Assembly: GCA_004380135.1 (NCBI GenBank)
Contig: QXCR01000011.1
Coordinates: 1 to 64,000 of the forward strand
DNA from: Stemphylium vesicarium
Taxonomy: Eukaryota; Ascomycota; Dothideomycetes; Pleosporales; Pleosporaceae
Direction of reading: 5' to 3'
DNA length: 64,000 nucleotides
Every line of letters starts with the position of its first letter. The first letter of the stretch is position 1. A program made the position numbers and the translations under genes. The notes beneath the pieces were generated by a model, which ran no database searches, was not told the DNA's origin, and was given only the letters and a program-made list of their open reading frames with translations. Shown here one piece after another: positions 11,599-24,153 of the stretch.

Positions 11599-13470
11599 AT
11601 GTTTCGTTCCATGGCTACGCCAATCACGGTTCCCAATCATGGCGACGACCCCAAGGACCGGCCACCCGCCCGAGCATCAACGACATTCTATGGCCGTTTC
11701 GTAACCGACTGGTGGTGGTGGGAAATCCTTAGTTGGCTCGTCAGCTTCGCCTGTGTAGCAGCTATCGTTGGTGTCCTATTGTTCTATGACGGCGAAAGGC
11801 AGCCAGAGTACTTGATGACGGGTATCAAACTCAACGCCTATATTTCTGTTTTAGCTGCGATTTCCAAGGCCGCGCTGATCCTGCCGGTGTCGGAAGCGAT
11901 TGGGCAGTTGAAGTGGAATTGGTTCCAAAACGAGGCTGCGCTGTGAGATTTCCAGCTCTACGACGCCGCCACCCGTGGGCCTTGGGGCGCGGTCATGCTA
12001 CTTCTCAAGACAAGATGCAAGTGAGTGTGGACTTACTTCTCTCTCATATCTTTCTTTTTTGGCCTGATACTTATATGCACAGGCATCTTGTGTCCTTGGG
12101 TGCTTTAGTCACTATTCTCGGTCTAGCATTTGAGCCATTCTTCCAACAGATCATCACATACCCCGAACGAGCAGTCTCTATTGGGCAAGGCCTGACGTGG
12201 GCTGCATCGAGCTCTATTCCATAGACAGTGCTTCTCCTCACGCGCGAACGTGGCTCTCAATCGTTCAAGGACCTTACAATGACGTTGGCTATCGATACCA
12301 TGATAAACACCCAGGATGCTGCGATCAAACCGTCTACCATACAGTGCTCTACAGGGAACTGTACATGGCCTACATACTCGACCCTTGGTGTCAGTCATGC
12401 CTTTCGGGATGTTTCCTACCTGCTTCAATATACCTGCCAAAACCACACGCGACTGTCTCATCCGCAGCCAGGGGTCTTCGCACGCGACCCCTGCGGATAC
12501 AACGTAAATGAGACTTTCATAACCGGTGAGTCAGGTAGTTTGGGTTTTTGCAGTGACACCAGTCTGTCAACGGTCATGGTGAACACTCTGGACATGGATG
12601 ATAGGAATGTCCCCTTTTGTAACAGCACCGTCTTTGGAAACGCTACTCTTCCAATCCTAGGCTTTTATATTGCATATACTTCCAGAGGTCCTGCGGCAAC
12701 TCTGAAGAACAAAAAGCCCGTTTTGCTTGAGTGTTTACTTAAATGTCGGTGGAGTCTATGTATCCATTCTGCAAGGTTGCCGCTGACATTGAGGTGCAAC
12801 CAACGGGAGCGCTAAAACTATCGTCTCTCGCGTCATGGATGGCGTTTTCCAAGAGCAGGTATTAGACACGTTTGACATACAACCCAAGTCATTCGACAGT
12901 AGCACCACGTGGCCCATTACCGCGAGCCTCGGTTCCAACGACACTTTCAAAATCATGAATGGCACTACACAAAGTCTTCGCGACTGGGCCATGAACAATC
13001 TGCCTTAGTATCTATTATGGGATCCTGACATCGAGTTCGGCTCCGCCACCGGCATCTGGAACTTCCACCAGAATCCACCCTACGACTTCACCGCCCATCT
13101 CGCCAATCTCAGCACAGCCATGACGAACGAGATGAAATCACGGGCGTCTGGGATGAAGCTGGTAATAGGCACAGCTTGGATCTCAGAGCTCTTTGTGGAA
13201 ATCTGTTGGGCATGGATCGCGTTACCGGTCGCATCGTTTCTGGATAGTCTAACTCTAATTTTCGCAACAATAGTCGAGGGCAAGAAGAGCAGGACGCCAG
13301 CGTGGAAATCTTCCGCACTAGCCACGTTGATGCATGGGTTTTCTGAAGAAACGTGAGATCGCTTTCACCCCGATGCTTCAGCTAGCGAAGCTGAAGCCAT
13401 GTCCGCGAAGCTCAAGGTGCGACTTTCATCCGAGGGCGGAAGCACGCGATTGGTGGCGTTGTCAACATAG
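11599..13470 (+). pseudogene. Decayed DUF3176 membrane protein gene
   Basis: The conceptual translation matches the fungal DUF3176 family. It has a WWWWEIL membrane start, a KLNAYISVLAAISKAALI segment, AIGQLKWNWF, ATRGPWGAV, then an extracellular Cys/Asn-rich region with CSTGNCTWPTYSTLG and a final membrane segment near 13200-13270. One intron is plausible at about 12019-12082. The frame is broken by in-frame stops at 11944, 12222, 12784, 12790, 13006 and 13354, and by a frameshift between about 12740 and 12781. After the last stop the frame still runs to a natural-looking C-terminus (AKLKVRLSSEGG) at 13470. The function of DUF3176 proteins is unknown. Decay by point mutation seems complete enough that no functional product is expected. 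The base composition is not obviously AT-shifted, so heavy RIP is not evident. Confidence 0.88.
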
Positions 13471-14501
13471 ATGTACCTAGGCCATCCACTCCATCGTTTG
13501 TCCTGATTTGTTTTGAAAGGTGTGGACTGTTTGAGCTTGGCTTACGGCCAGGGTTGAGTGGACCAGGTGGACTTCATTGCGAATGTTGTGGTAGAAGTCA
13601 GAACTTAGTCTAATCCCATGTTCGCTAACACGGATTGAGCTCGAACTAAAGTGCTGGCGCTTAGGAGGTGATAAGACGCTCTTGAAGCTTTACACATGAC
13701 GTAAAGATTGAGTGACCCATGGTTGACCCAATCTGGCACAGCTTGATCTGAGGGTAGGCCCCCGATTGAGTTGCAGCGAGATGACATGCGCTCTCGTATA
13801 TGTACAAGACTCTTTAAACGCCTCCCGACTTTGACACGCAATCATTGTGTCTGGATCCTGGCTCACTCAACTATGGGGTTGCGTTTGTAGAGGTAAGATG
13901 CTACGCTTTGAGTGTGAGGCACCGTGGAAGGCACTGACAGGGAGGTCGCCAGTAAAGGTGCAAGATGTGTGACGAACCGGAGTATTCCCGACAAATACAC
14001 GTAATTACCGTAAGCCTGACTGCATCCACGCCAATGACGATCGGCTCTCGGTAAGAATGGGTCTGTCAGAAGGTAACCCACGTCAGTATCCTTCGCTTGG
14101 CTATTGACAAGCCTGAGCGGCAGCCTGAGACAGCAACGTTTCGGCCTCTGCCATGCGTCAATGCCTGTTGCTCAACCCCCAAAGAGCCAAGAAAGATACT
14201 CATACTGTAAGATTTGCGAAACAAAGGCTGTAATAAAATAACTGTTTTACATTTCATAAAAGTAGACTAAAGCGCCGAAGAAAGAAAATCGCGCCCTCAG
14301 AACCAGTCCAATGAAGCGCTCTGCTTCAATCTCCGTAGAGTGACTTTCCATACCCTTCTAGGGTACAGAAGTACGTTTCTATTTCAACGACTGTGCGTGT
14401 GATAGTTCGTCAAAGAGGAAAGTACCATTATAGCGTATACCGCCTCGAACCCCAAGCCTCCTCGTCTATCTCATCATCCCTTGTACTCTGCTCTTCAATA
14501 C
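13471..14501. other. 1 kb intergenic region
   Basis: No coding or RNA gene is recognised. It separates the 3' end of the DUF3176 pseudogene from the 3' end of the secreted Gln/Asn/Gly-rich protein gene. Confidence 0.55.
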
Positions 14502-15740
14502 TTAGGCGATGAAGTCACGGGCGGCGAAGCTGCGACGGCCGAAGCGTCCACGTCCACGACCGAAGCCGCCGAAGCCGCCCTGGCCTCCGCCCTGTCCACC
14601 CTGACCGCCCTGACCGCCTTGTTGACCTTGTCCGCCTTGTTGACCCTGTCCGCCTTGCTGGCCACCTTGTCCACCCTGTTGGCCGTTGTTCTGGCCTTGA
14701 CCACCGTTTTGACCATTGTTCTGGTTACCACCGTTGTTTCCGCCGTTGTTACCACCATTGTTGCCGCCGCCGTTGCCCTGTCCGACCGTGAATCTAACAC
14801 AGTCATCCTGAGAACCACGCTGAGCTACTGGCATAACGACGGGCTGATGGTTACTGGCCGAGGTGAGCGAGCAGGCACGGTAGGTGCCTGCAGGGAGACC
14901 CGCTTCGAGGTCGGCGCTGAGAAGTCCGTTGCCATCGCCGGCATCGTTGATACCCTTGAAGAAAACAAAGTCTTGAGCGTCAGGAGGGTTCTGCGTGTTG
15001 GCATCGCCGTTCAGGTCTTGGACAGTGATGTGGGTATGTCCAACGATATTGCCTCCCTGGAGGGTCTGGGGAGCAGCATAGTAGGTGTTGTCGGGGTTGG
15101 TGAATGATCCGGCTTCCAAGTTGTTGATCTTGACTGAGAAGGTCATCGGCGTGTCTGGATCGACGTCTTGGCCGTTTTGGGGGCTAGTGAAGACGGCAGA
15201 GATCATGTTTTGAGTTGAAGGGATGTCACCCATGACTGTACAACGGTTAGAAAATTCAGCGGCTGCTGAGAATAGAGCAAACTAACCAATACCGTTGCAA
15301 GAGCCCTCCTTGACCTGGAGGCCATTGGTAAGGGTCTTGCCTTGACAGAAGTTGATGAAGTTGGCTTGGTCACTAGCAAAATCAGTACTGTGGTCGTGAA
15401 TGGATGGGTCTGGGATGACTTACGTAGCAGAAGCAGCCTGTCCATCTTCCTGGCCTTGGTCGAATCCGTCTGATTGACTGCCAGTCTGAACGACGTCGGG
15501 GTTGAGGGCAAGAGCGTTGCCGCCGTTGTTGCCACCGTTGTTGCCATCGTTGTTCTGGCCGTTATCACCACCATTGTTGCCGCCGTTGTTCTGACCGTTG
15601 TTCTGGCCGTTGTTCTGACCATTGTTCTGGCCATTGTTTTGTCCATTCTGGCCGTTGCCGCCGCCGCCGCCGAAGCCACCGAATTGGGCATTAGCGACAC
15701 CAGCCGCAAGGAGCACAGGGACGAGGGTAGAGAAGCGCAT
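14502..15740 (-). CDS. Secreted fungal protein with NGQ/GGQ repeat arms
   Basis: Three exons on the minus strand: 15424-15740, 15287-15372 and 14502-15235, giving 378 residues. A clear signal peptide (MRFSTLVPVLLAAGVANA) is followed by a repeat arm of NGQ/NNG units to about residue 75. The conserved core contains CQGKTLTNGLQ, SCNGIVMGDIPS, NNLEAGSFTNPDNTYYAAP, GHTHITVQDL, FVFFKGINDAGDGNG and RGSQDDCVRFTV. A second arm of GGQ/GQQ/GGN units and a Gly/Arg/Phe tail complete it. From memory, homologues of this core are widespread in ascomycetes and basidiomycetes and are often mislabelled 'ribosomal protein s17'. Nothing here resembles a ribosomal protein. The signal peptide argues for secretion or wall location. 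The function is unknown. All three splice junctions keep the frame, with GTAAGT and GTTAGT donors. Confidence 0.88.
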
Positions 15741-17297
15741 GATGAAGGCTTGTAATAGAATATAATAAAAGCTGTGTCGTATAAAAAAAGAGTGGTATTC
15801 CGGCTGGCGGAGGATTACAACAAACAAAAAAGAGACAGATACGTTCAACGTAATCTGACTTCAAATAATTAGGAGGAAGAGAAAGGAATGTAACCCTCAA
15901 CTGCAAGAACCGGAGTGTGATAGAACAAGCGACTGATGAATGGTGAGAAGCCAAAATACATCTGGAGGAAATACGCTGCCTTAAGTCCTTGGCGACTTGC
16001 AGATGGCGAAAAAAAAACAACCTGGCAAGGCGGCTCGTGGTTCCTCGGGCATGAAACTCACGATGAAGGCAGAGACGTCTCAAACCCACCCATACCGGCA
16101 TGTCTAAGAAAACGCACGGGGCGCGGGCATCAACTCGCGCCATACCATTGACTGAGGCTGTCATGGCAGCCTCTTCGGGACGAGAATGCGCCAGGCATTG
16201 AAGAGGAGGTCAGAGAAACGGTTGGTGTATGAGGTCTGCGGATGTAAAGCACAGAGTGCCGCGAAGATCGTTCGCGCTAGCCACAACAGGCTACGCCGTC
16301 CCCCCATCAAGCTTGCCGCCGCAACGCATCTGGCACCTTGGGCGATCCCTCTAAATTTTGAGGACGTTGTACTCAAACCCTTATGATGCCTTTGCTATGC
16401 GACTGGGCGGTAACCGAATGCACGGCAGGAAACTGTGATTGATCCCGATGACCTTTGCGACTGTCGCAACTAGTATCGTGGAGATTGGCTCACTCCCCCT
16501 CTCCGGCCCACTTTGGGGCCCACGCCTCCTCCACGAGCCTCACTGCACTTTCGGAAGCACCAACAAGGTTAGTTGGTGCTGTCATTCTCTGGGTCTGACG
16601 GGTGTGACGGGTGACAGCCAAAAGGCCCTGCGGTCGTGAGGCAACAAACAAGCATCCTGCGGTGCACGGGTGCATCACTGAACTTGGCCTGAGTTGCATT
16701 TGGCGCAAAAACAGACAGTAACGGCAACTCTTCACCCGGGACCCTTACTGATCGGCCATATATCATGTCTATTATTGGGGTTGTCGGAGGTGCTGACCTT
16801 CTTGTCCCATCACCAAGACGATCAGCCGACTCCACCATAAATGCAAGCTCACGACGTAGAGCCAGCCCATTCTTCCTTGTGTGTATACCCGTTGTTGATT
16901 TCTGCATTCTGTTCTACCGCCTCTGAACCACATCGCTTTGGTCCCACCTTGGAAGAACGTGCCCTCGGCAATGAAAGCTGAGACACTTTACGTTGAACCC
17001 CGCTATTCGGTTCTTGTGCATCTTGGAGGATTACTGAATCAACATTACCCCATACAGATCGGCTACAACGGGTCTTTCGGCATGCCTGAGGCAAGGTGGG
17101 TCTTCAGGCACAGTAGATCTACATCTGTAACCAACATTCACGGAAACTCTGCAGGTTCCATTGCTCTGACGCAGACTACCATGTTGGTAGGGAGAAAAGG
17201 AGGAGGCGGCGTAATGTTTGGCTTAACAATTTCGAACATGCTTACAGACTTCGACTTCAGACACGCGTTCTCTCGGATCTTTCAACTTCCATCTCTT
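15741..17297. other. 1.6 kb intergenic region
   Basis: Includes the promoter of the secreted-protein gene (15741 onward). A 139-codon open frame near 16938-17357 has no conserved motif and overlaps the PhzF gene end, so it was not called. No RNA gene was seen. Confidence 0.5.
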
Positions 17298-18400
17298 TCA
17301 AACAGTCAATCGGCCCTCCATCACCTGCACTGCACCTCCCTCGAGATGGACCCTTGAGATAGACCGGTCTTCGTTCATCTCAACTTCGAGCAGAATTTCG
17401 CTGCGCCTGCCCATTTCTACGCCTTGCACAATCTCGTACTTCAGCGCTTTACCGTCCCCTCCATCCTCCAACGAAAGATAAGCTGCCAGGTCGCTGGCTG
17501 CACTACCGGTAGCTGGATCTTCCAACGGGCCCTCGATCATTCTTGTCCTCAGTCTCGTCACATCCTCGTTCTTTCCCAGTTGAACAAAGAAGTACGTTCC
17601 GATGAACGTTTCGTCCCACTCTTCGTCCAAGCCATCGACAACAAGCGTTCGACCAGCCAGCGTGGCCATGCCTAAGGCTTCCACACTCTCCAATTCGACT
17701 AGCACGAATGTCATACCTTTGACAATGGAGACGATAGGGAAGTCATCCTTGACTTTGATATTGCCCTGCTGGTGAGCTTCCGCGAGTCGAGGTTGCAATG
17801 CAAAGAGCTCGTCCTTGCTGTATCTCTTCTTGTGGATACGACTATGCTAGTCAGCCCATATAGGTAAAGAGTTCCTCACGTTGCTAAGTGAAACATAGCT
17901 CGAGGTACGACGCTACTCCCCACATGCAAGCTAGATCAACCAGTCTTCGAACACGAATAGAAGGTCTGAGGCAATGGACCGACATACACATCATGGGGTA
18001 TCGACGCTTTAGCCGTCATCTTGGCCACATCGTACCGCAGCCCGACTCGTCCGGCTTTAAGACTGAAGCTTGCTTCCATGACCCCGTCCCGAACACCACG
18101 TGCCCGAGCAGTCCTGCCCAAGGCATAACATGCGGTACCCACGGTTGGATGTCCGGCAAACGGCAGTTCCCGCGCAGTCATAAAGATGTCGACGGTCCAG
18201 GCATCATCGGACCCATTCTCGCCGTTCTCATGCAAGAAGGTAGTCTCCGAAAGGTTAAACTCTCGCGCGATGTTTTGCTTTTGTTCCTGAGTTAGTGTTA
18301 TGCCGCTAGGGATGCGCACGATAGCTAGCGGATTTCCTTCGTATGGCTTCGATGTGAAGACATCCACGGTGACGAAGTCGAGCTGAGAGGATGGTGACAT
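17298..18400 (-). CDS. PhzF-family isomerase/epimerase-like protein
   Basis: Two exons on the minus strand, 17955-18400 and 17298-17841, give 329 residues. The N-terminus LDFVTVDVFTSKPYEGNPLA is a typical PhzF start. Glu52 in NLSETTFL corresponds to the family's conserved catalytic Glu. LPFAGHPTVGTA and DPATGSAASDLAAYL are the hallmark Gly-rich motifs of the two pseudo-symmetrical halves of the diaminopimelate-epimerase fold. Fungal homologues are related to yeast Yhi9 and human PBLD. Their substrates are mostly unknown, so phenazine synthesis is not implied. The exon 1 donor (GTGTTC at 17954) is weak. It was chosen because it joins in phase with the TAG acceptor at 17842, leaving a 113-nt intron. 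A shifted boundary of a few residues is possible. Confidence 0.87.
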
Positions 18401-21400
18401 GATGAAATAGGCCGTGGTACAAATGCTGTTTAGTGGTTGTGAGGAATGGATTGTGACTGAACATCATTGGCAATATGTAGCTGCTTAGATGAGGTGACTC
18501 ATCAAATCACATGTAGGGCGTGCAAAAAGTTGCAGCTGCTACCCCGCCTGCAATTAACAGACTGTAGCCACCAGCTTTGCACTTGGTATGACTGAGGCGA
18601 GCAATGCCTTCGCGTAGTGGTCTCAGCATCTACACTTGTCGTTACGTACAATGCACGTCAGTGACAGTTCAGAAGTCCGGATCGACCTGTTGATGGCTTA
18701 TGCAGGCCTAGAAGGCGCGGGATAGACTTGGGGTAAGCTGCTCCCATACAAAGGATTTGACATAAAGTCGCTCTAGTGTTGTCGCGGGCAACTCCATAAT
18801 TTTTCTTTTTTCGAAGTTCTGTTCAAGGGCGCCTGCCCTGCAGCTTTGGCTAGGCACGCTAGAAGCTGTTAGCTTGAGATTACGTGTATACCGCCGGCTG
18901 GTCCGAAGGACACTTGACATGCGTGGTAGTGACGGTTACGAGCTGAGCCACATTTCAATTACACAGCCCTGTGGGATTCCAGCTGCATTCCCCTGAAGTT
19001 GGGCGCAAGGATAACAAGATGCGTGGCGATAAGGGGTGCTAGCTTCTTGTACCTTTTTTGTCGGTTGCAACTCCGAGACGACATTTTGGGGCCTGGCACC
19101 CCCTCACGCTGCGGAGAAGACCGATAAGCTAGATGTAGTAGAGATCGTCGCGAAAGACATGACGATAGAATTCACAACGTTACTTGCAACAGATAGACCA
19201 AATGACTAGTGTTGTGCTGATATTTCCGCCGGCCTTACGAATCCGAGCCCGACCGCGATGCTCGATGCGAAGGCTGATGACATGTGCCTGGCGAGCGACA
19301 GCCTCGTTATTCGTATCCGGTCAGCCCCAGCCGGCTGTCAGCGTTCGCCTCACCTGTTCGTCATGCCCGATGGCGCCAGGAAATGCAGTCTCAATTCGCA
19401 TTGCTCCTGTCGCAACGATCATGTTGTTGCAAAGGGAAGGGTATCCCAGGCTCTGACGAATCAGAGGTCGGGACGTTGAGTGTGGGGACGGACGGGGATG
19501 ATGGCCGCTCACTCAGCCAGGTTGATCGCCACGGAGATTATTGCAACGGGCTTGCTTTATCGATTCATACACGCATCGTTGGCTAGTCGCGCGTCGTCCT
19601 GCGTCGTGGTGTGCACGTCGAATAAGGCCGGCGCCCGTACCCGCCGCGGCACCAGGACACCCTCTTCAGCTCTCAGGTACAAGTCGACGAGACGGGTTGG
19701 GCGTTGTGAATAGGGAGGCGCCATGATCAGCGCAAGCGATCGGAGTGCTCGTCAATCTGGTGATTCGCAAAATGATCTTGGAGCTTCGATCGATGAAATG
19801 AGATAATCTCGGCTGGGGTGTGATGGGGGTGCCCTCAGGCTGCGTGGTTTTCTAGCGAGGAGGAGCACAGATGCTAACAAGACTACTAGGACGATCCTTT
19901 GCGTTGCCTTACGAGTCGGAGCGCAGACACGCTCCTGTCATGCGCTCTGGCATGCGGTATCGCGCCGCAAGGTCGTCCGTCTCCTATGCAGCATGAAGAA
20001 TTATCGCTTGCTGCCCAAGGATATCCATCCAAGCCTATCGGACTCGGTCCGACGATCCAGCCAACGACATGTAATTCTGTAGTGCAGCCGCAGCTGCATC
20101 AATTTTCCATACAGGAACGCGTCGTGTTATTTGTTGACGTAGGCGCTGTCGTGATGCTTTTTTGTAAGAGACACAGTGTTTTCTCGATGTTGCGAAAAAA
20201 AAGTACCCCACCCCAGCTGTAAGCATCGACCAGGGCAGCACGGTGCGGTCAGTGGTGACGAGTTCGCATGGCGCTGCAGGTCCACGCCTGCAAGGTACAT
20301 CTCGTTTGCGAGTGTGGTGGATGTCGAGGGTGCTATTGGCGAGTCTAGGCTGTGAGGGCCAACTCTGTGAAGTTTCATAGGCAACGATGGTCTCGCTAGA
20401 CATGCTCGCATGTACCTGAGCACAATTGGGAACGATGAAGATCGGGTTGGGTACAGCATTTACACGAGCCTAATTATGGCCATATGGCCACGACGGCTGC
20501 AGTACAGGCAGGGCGACATGTGGGATGCGGCCAATAAAGTTTTTGCAGAGTCACGAAGGATCAGCATGGTGCCCCTCGTGTGAGACGAGCGACCTCGCAA
20601 ATGCCGACACAGGCTCACCCTGGCATGTCTGGCAAGAAGTGCAGCTGTCGCGATTTTCTCATTGGCAGCACGGCACAATCGGCGGGCGCTGAGTGGAGGA
20701 ATCGATGGGTTTGCATGTGCATGTACAGTCGCGGTCGAGTTCAAGGTGGAGGCCAGGCAAAACAGTGGTTTGAGTTTAGAGGCTGCGACGTTGGCCTCGC
20801 GTGCAGTCAGTTGGTTGGGCAGACTTTGGCACGACTCAGCCGAAGGAGGCTCTACGCCGGAACGACGAACCCTTTCTGCTCAGCTTAGCATGTTAGTAGC
20901 TAGCCGGTGCCACAGGCGTTGGGCGTCTTCTCCATGAATTCGACCACGGTTCTGCGGCCGCCACCGCGCTGACAGTGACGTCTCAGGGTCTGCCAGGGGC
21001 CTCTCTGACCATTGCTGGGGGGCTGGCTGGCAGCCGGAGACTGGGAGATGCTGCGACTGCGAGCGACGGCGACGACCCATGGGTCGCGATGAAGCTGCGT
21101 CTGCTGGCGTCCGGTGAAGCTGCAGCGGGCGTCTCTCGTGGAGTAGCGCGTGCCTGGGCTGCACCGGGGCGGGGTCGGCAGGCCCTCGAGCTGGAAGGCG
21201 TTGGCCCATCTGGGAGCGCGCGAGCCTAGGCCTCCTTGGGCGTGGTTCTCGGGGAAGCTGGAAACCCCTGTCACTGACGCCACTTATGCAAGTGCGAACG
21301 CGACCATCACGGGCCCAGCTCAGGGATTATGAGAAGAAGAAGCGTTGGCTAGAGCAAACGCAAAACCCTTTCTGTATACCTACCCGTCGTCTGCCCGTTC

Positions 21401-21878
21401 CAGCCCGCTGCTCCCCGTCTGTTCAAATATTTCCATCCTGTATATCTTCTCCTCACCCCACGACACGTCGCACGGATCGCGTTTGCCCTTCATTTGTTTA
21501 CACAGCGCCCACACATTGCCTGGTAACCTTCTAAACGCCTGCCCTACTGGACCAATTACCGCCTGCATCCCCATCCTCAACCACTCGTGCCACCACAGAA
21601 GCCCGACTTCGACCAGATAGCCGCTGTAGCTTCATCTTTGCCTTTGCGTGCTTTCCTTTTCTCTGGTCCGCACCCCCTCGCCCCTTCCTTTCCTTCTCAT
21701 CACGCTCCGGCCACCCCACCAACCCCACGCCCACCCAACTACAACTACTTTTCTCGACTCTACTCCACGGAAAACCAACTTCTCCACTTCATTCAGCTTG
21801 CCCCCGGCTGCACCGCGACTACCCGCAATCTAGCGCTTCGGCGTTGCCATTGGCGAAAAAACAAACAACTCGACCGTC
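18401..21878. other. 3.5 kb gene-poor region
   Basis: No gene could be supported. Open frames reach about 125 codons but have no motif or plausible splice partners. The last 300-400 bp are pyrimidine-rich and are the likely promoter/5' UTR of the gene starting at 21879. Confidence 0.5.
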
Positions 21879-23316
21879 ATGGCATCTACTCATTCGCGCA
21901 GCGCCTCGGACGAGTCCAACAACACTTCCATGGCCTACATTCTCGAGCACGTATTGCAGTATCCCGGCAGCTATGACATTCCTCTCAAGACCATGTACGA
22001 ACTCAACCGCGTGGACCGAGCTCAACCGTTCCCTAAGTCCGTGTCCAAGTCTGGAAACTCATCTCCCGTCACTGGCCAATTCGCCTGGAACAGCACAGAA
22101 GCCGCGGCCATGAGCTTCACCTCATCTCTCATGAATCAACTCAAGGCCCTGCCCACAAGAACAAGCGCCCTACCACCAGCCTTCATCGTCAACTTTGTCA
22201 CCCGCACTTTCATGCCTGAGCCATCCGAGGTGGACTGGAGCCAGGCTCTGACGGCGCTCGACTACCTGAAAGACCTCGAGACTCGCCGACGAAAGGAGAT
22301 GGCGACTACTTTCGAGGCCCTAGACGTCCACAGGGACACTTGGGAGACTGACATGGCCCGTGTCGCGGAGAAGGCGCCGGGCATCGCTCTCTGGATCAAC
22401 AACCTTGAAGGCAAGAACCGAAAAGCCGAATCTTATTACGCCCAAATCTGGGTGGGTCTCCGCCGATGGGTAAGCCAACCTGATTGCATCTCCTCCTTAT
22501 TCACATCCTGACAACAACGGCCAGATCATGATCAACCATCTCTCAGATGAAGAGTTCAACAAGCTCAACTGCATAAGCTATCTCAACACCCTCTTTCCTC
22601 CAGTCCATGGTCAGACGAGGCTTCCCTCTCAGTTTCTGAATCACGAGGCCCTCAAGGAGGAGCGTCAAATTTTCTTCGACATGATCAGCCAGGTACAGAG
22701 AAAAGGCCCCGAGGTGCTACTACCCCTGATAAATCGGGACAAGCGCCCCGAAGATTCAACTGGTTGGCCCTCTGTCCAGAGGATCGTCGACAAGTATCTC
22801 CGAGTTGCCCAGAACATGATTCAGGACTGCATATCAACACACGGCCCTGAATCGTTCGACCGATACATGAATGGACCTGGAAAAGAGAAGAAGCACGACT
22901 CTGGTGTGAGCTTCGGTTCCGAGCCCAGACCCAGCATTGGTTCCAGCCTGCATGAGAAGCCCGCACCTGAGCCCGTTGCAAACTACGCAACATCCCCCAA
23001 AGGCCTCAGCAAGCTTGAGAGAATCACCCGCGAGTTCAAGCGCATGCGCGTTAAGCCTAGACCGGAAGTCGAGGAGATCACCCACTTCAACCAGCGAAAT
23101 GGCGCCGACTACGTTCCTCAAACTGGAGAGAATGCCGGAAAGAAGTCGCTCAAAAAGGCCCGTTCGTTAGCCAGCCTCAAATTCGGCAATGGCAGCTCGG
23201 CATCTCTCGCCAGCAGAAAGGGCAGCGATGCCATGCCGTTCGATGCGGACGAGATGAAGAAGCACCGGCTATTGTACGAGGCTTCTGTCAACAGGCACAC
23301 CAACAGCCAAAGCTAG
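21879..23316 (+). CDS. Conserved fungal protein of unknown function, 460 residues
   Basis: Two exons, 21879-22469 and 22525-23316, are joined across a 55-nt intron with a GTAAGC donor and CTGAC branch site to encode RRW-IMINHLSD. The N-terminal two thirds are helical and charged (YILEHVLQYPGSYDIPLKTM, ALDYLKDLETRRRKEMATTF, EGKNRKAESYYAQIWVGL), with no signal peptide or membrane segment. The C-terminal ~130 residues are Ser/Lys-rich and probably disordered, carrying basic patches (FKRMRVKPRPE, KKSLKKARSLASLK). I recognise it as the type of protein annotated as conserved hypothetical in Pezizomycotina and cannot assign a function. The start is the ATG in the CGTCATGGC context. Confidence 0.85.
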
Positions 23317-24153
23317 GCGGCCGATGAGCAGCTTACGATTGCATCACGAATTCACGACGAGTCGTTCGTTGACGAGTCAACGAGCATGTGACATGCACCT
23401 ACGATTGCCAGTAGGACCGGCAGCACTTTTTTCGGACCGATGCCGCACGCGATCGATAACAGACGACGAAGACCTAGCATGGTCGGAAAAGCATGCGGGC
23501 CATACGCCGTCTCTGATTTATTGAATTACCCATTGTTTTTTTCTACGAGGCTGCGAAGATGTGCCGAGCTTGTGGCTGGCGCCTGCACCCCCTTGCCTTT
23601 TCGTTTAGCGGGCGTTACCAGAAGCATCAACCTTTGCGGGTCAAAAATTTCCTATTTTCGCGTTAGTACACTAGGGCTTATGTGGTCTATGATGGATAAA
23701 GCATGGTGTTCAGGAACATGGGTGCATACAAAAGGCGCAGTATACATTTGTTTTGGGTGGCATATTTACTTTTCGCGACATATACACACGACTGGGGGCG
23801 CAAACCTGATTTAATGCCGGACATTGATCCACGCTAGAAGATGTCGAGTAATGATAATATTCATCACAATCACCTTGCTTCACCAGCTTGCACATGTGCA
23901 GTGTCGTGGGCAGTGTTATTGGCGGCGTTGATCAGCCGAGCAGCGGCGGGCGAAGGAGCGAGGATTGATTGTTGACCTTCCCTATCCATCGACTCTGTTT
24001 CACGCATAGGGCGGGCATTCTCTGCGTCGGAATCGCCTCGCTCTTCCGGGCCAAACTTTGTTTTGCGGGATCGAGGGATGCAGCGATTCAAGACCCTGGC
24101 AGTTGTAAAGTTTGTTTTCTCATCACGCTCTCAATAGAGTAGACTGTTCCCAC
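23317..24153. other. 0.8 kb intergenic region
   Basis: Holds the 3' end of the preceding gene and the upstream region of the BRCT gene. No further gene was seen. Confidence 0.5.

Noticed and set aside
14481..15107. 208-codon + strand frame rich in Ala/Leu/Thr/Val
   Set aside because: It is the antisense of the Gln/Gly repeats of the secreted-protein gene.
16938..17357. 139-codon open frame on the + strand
   Set aside because: No motif, overlaps the PhzF gene end on the opposite strand, and composition is not protein-like.
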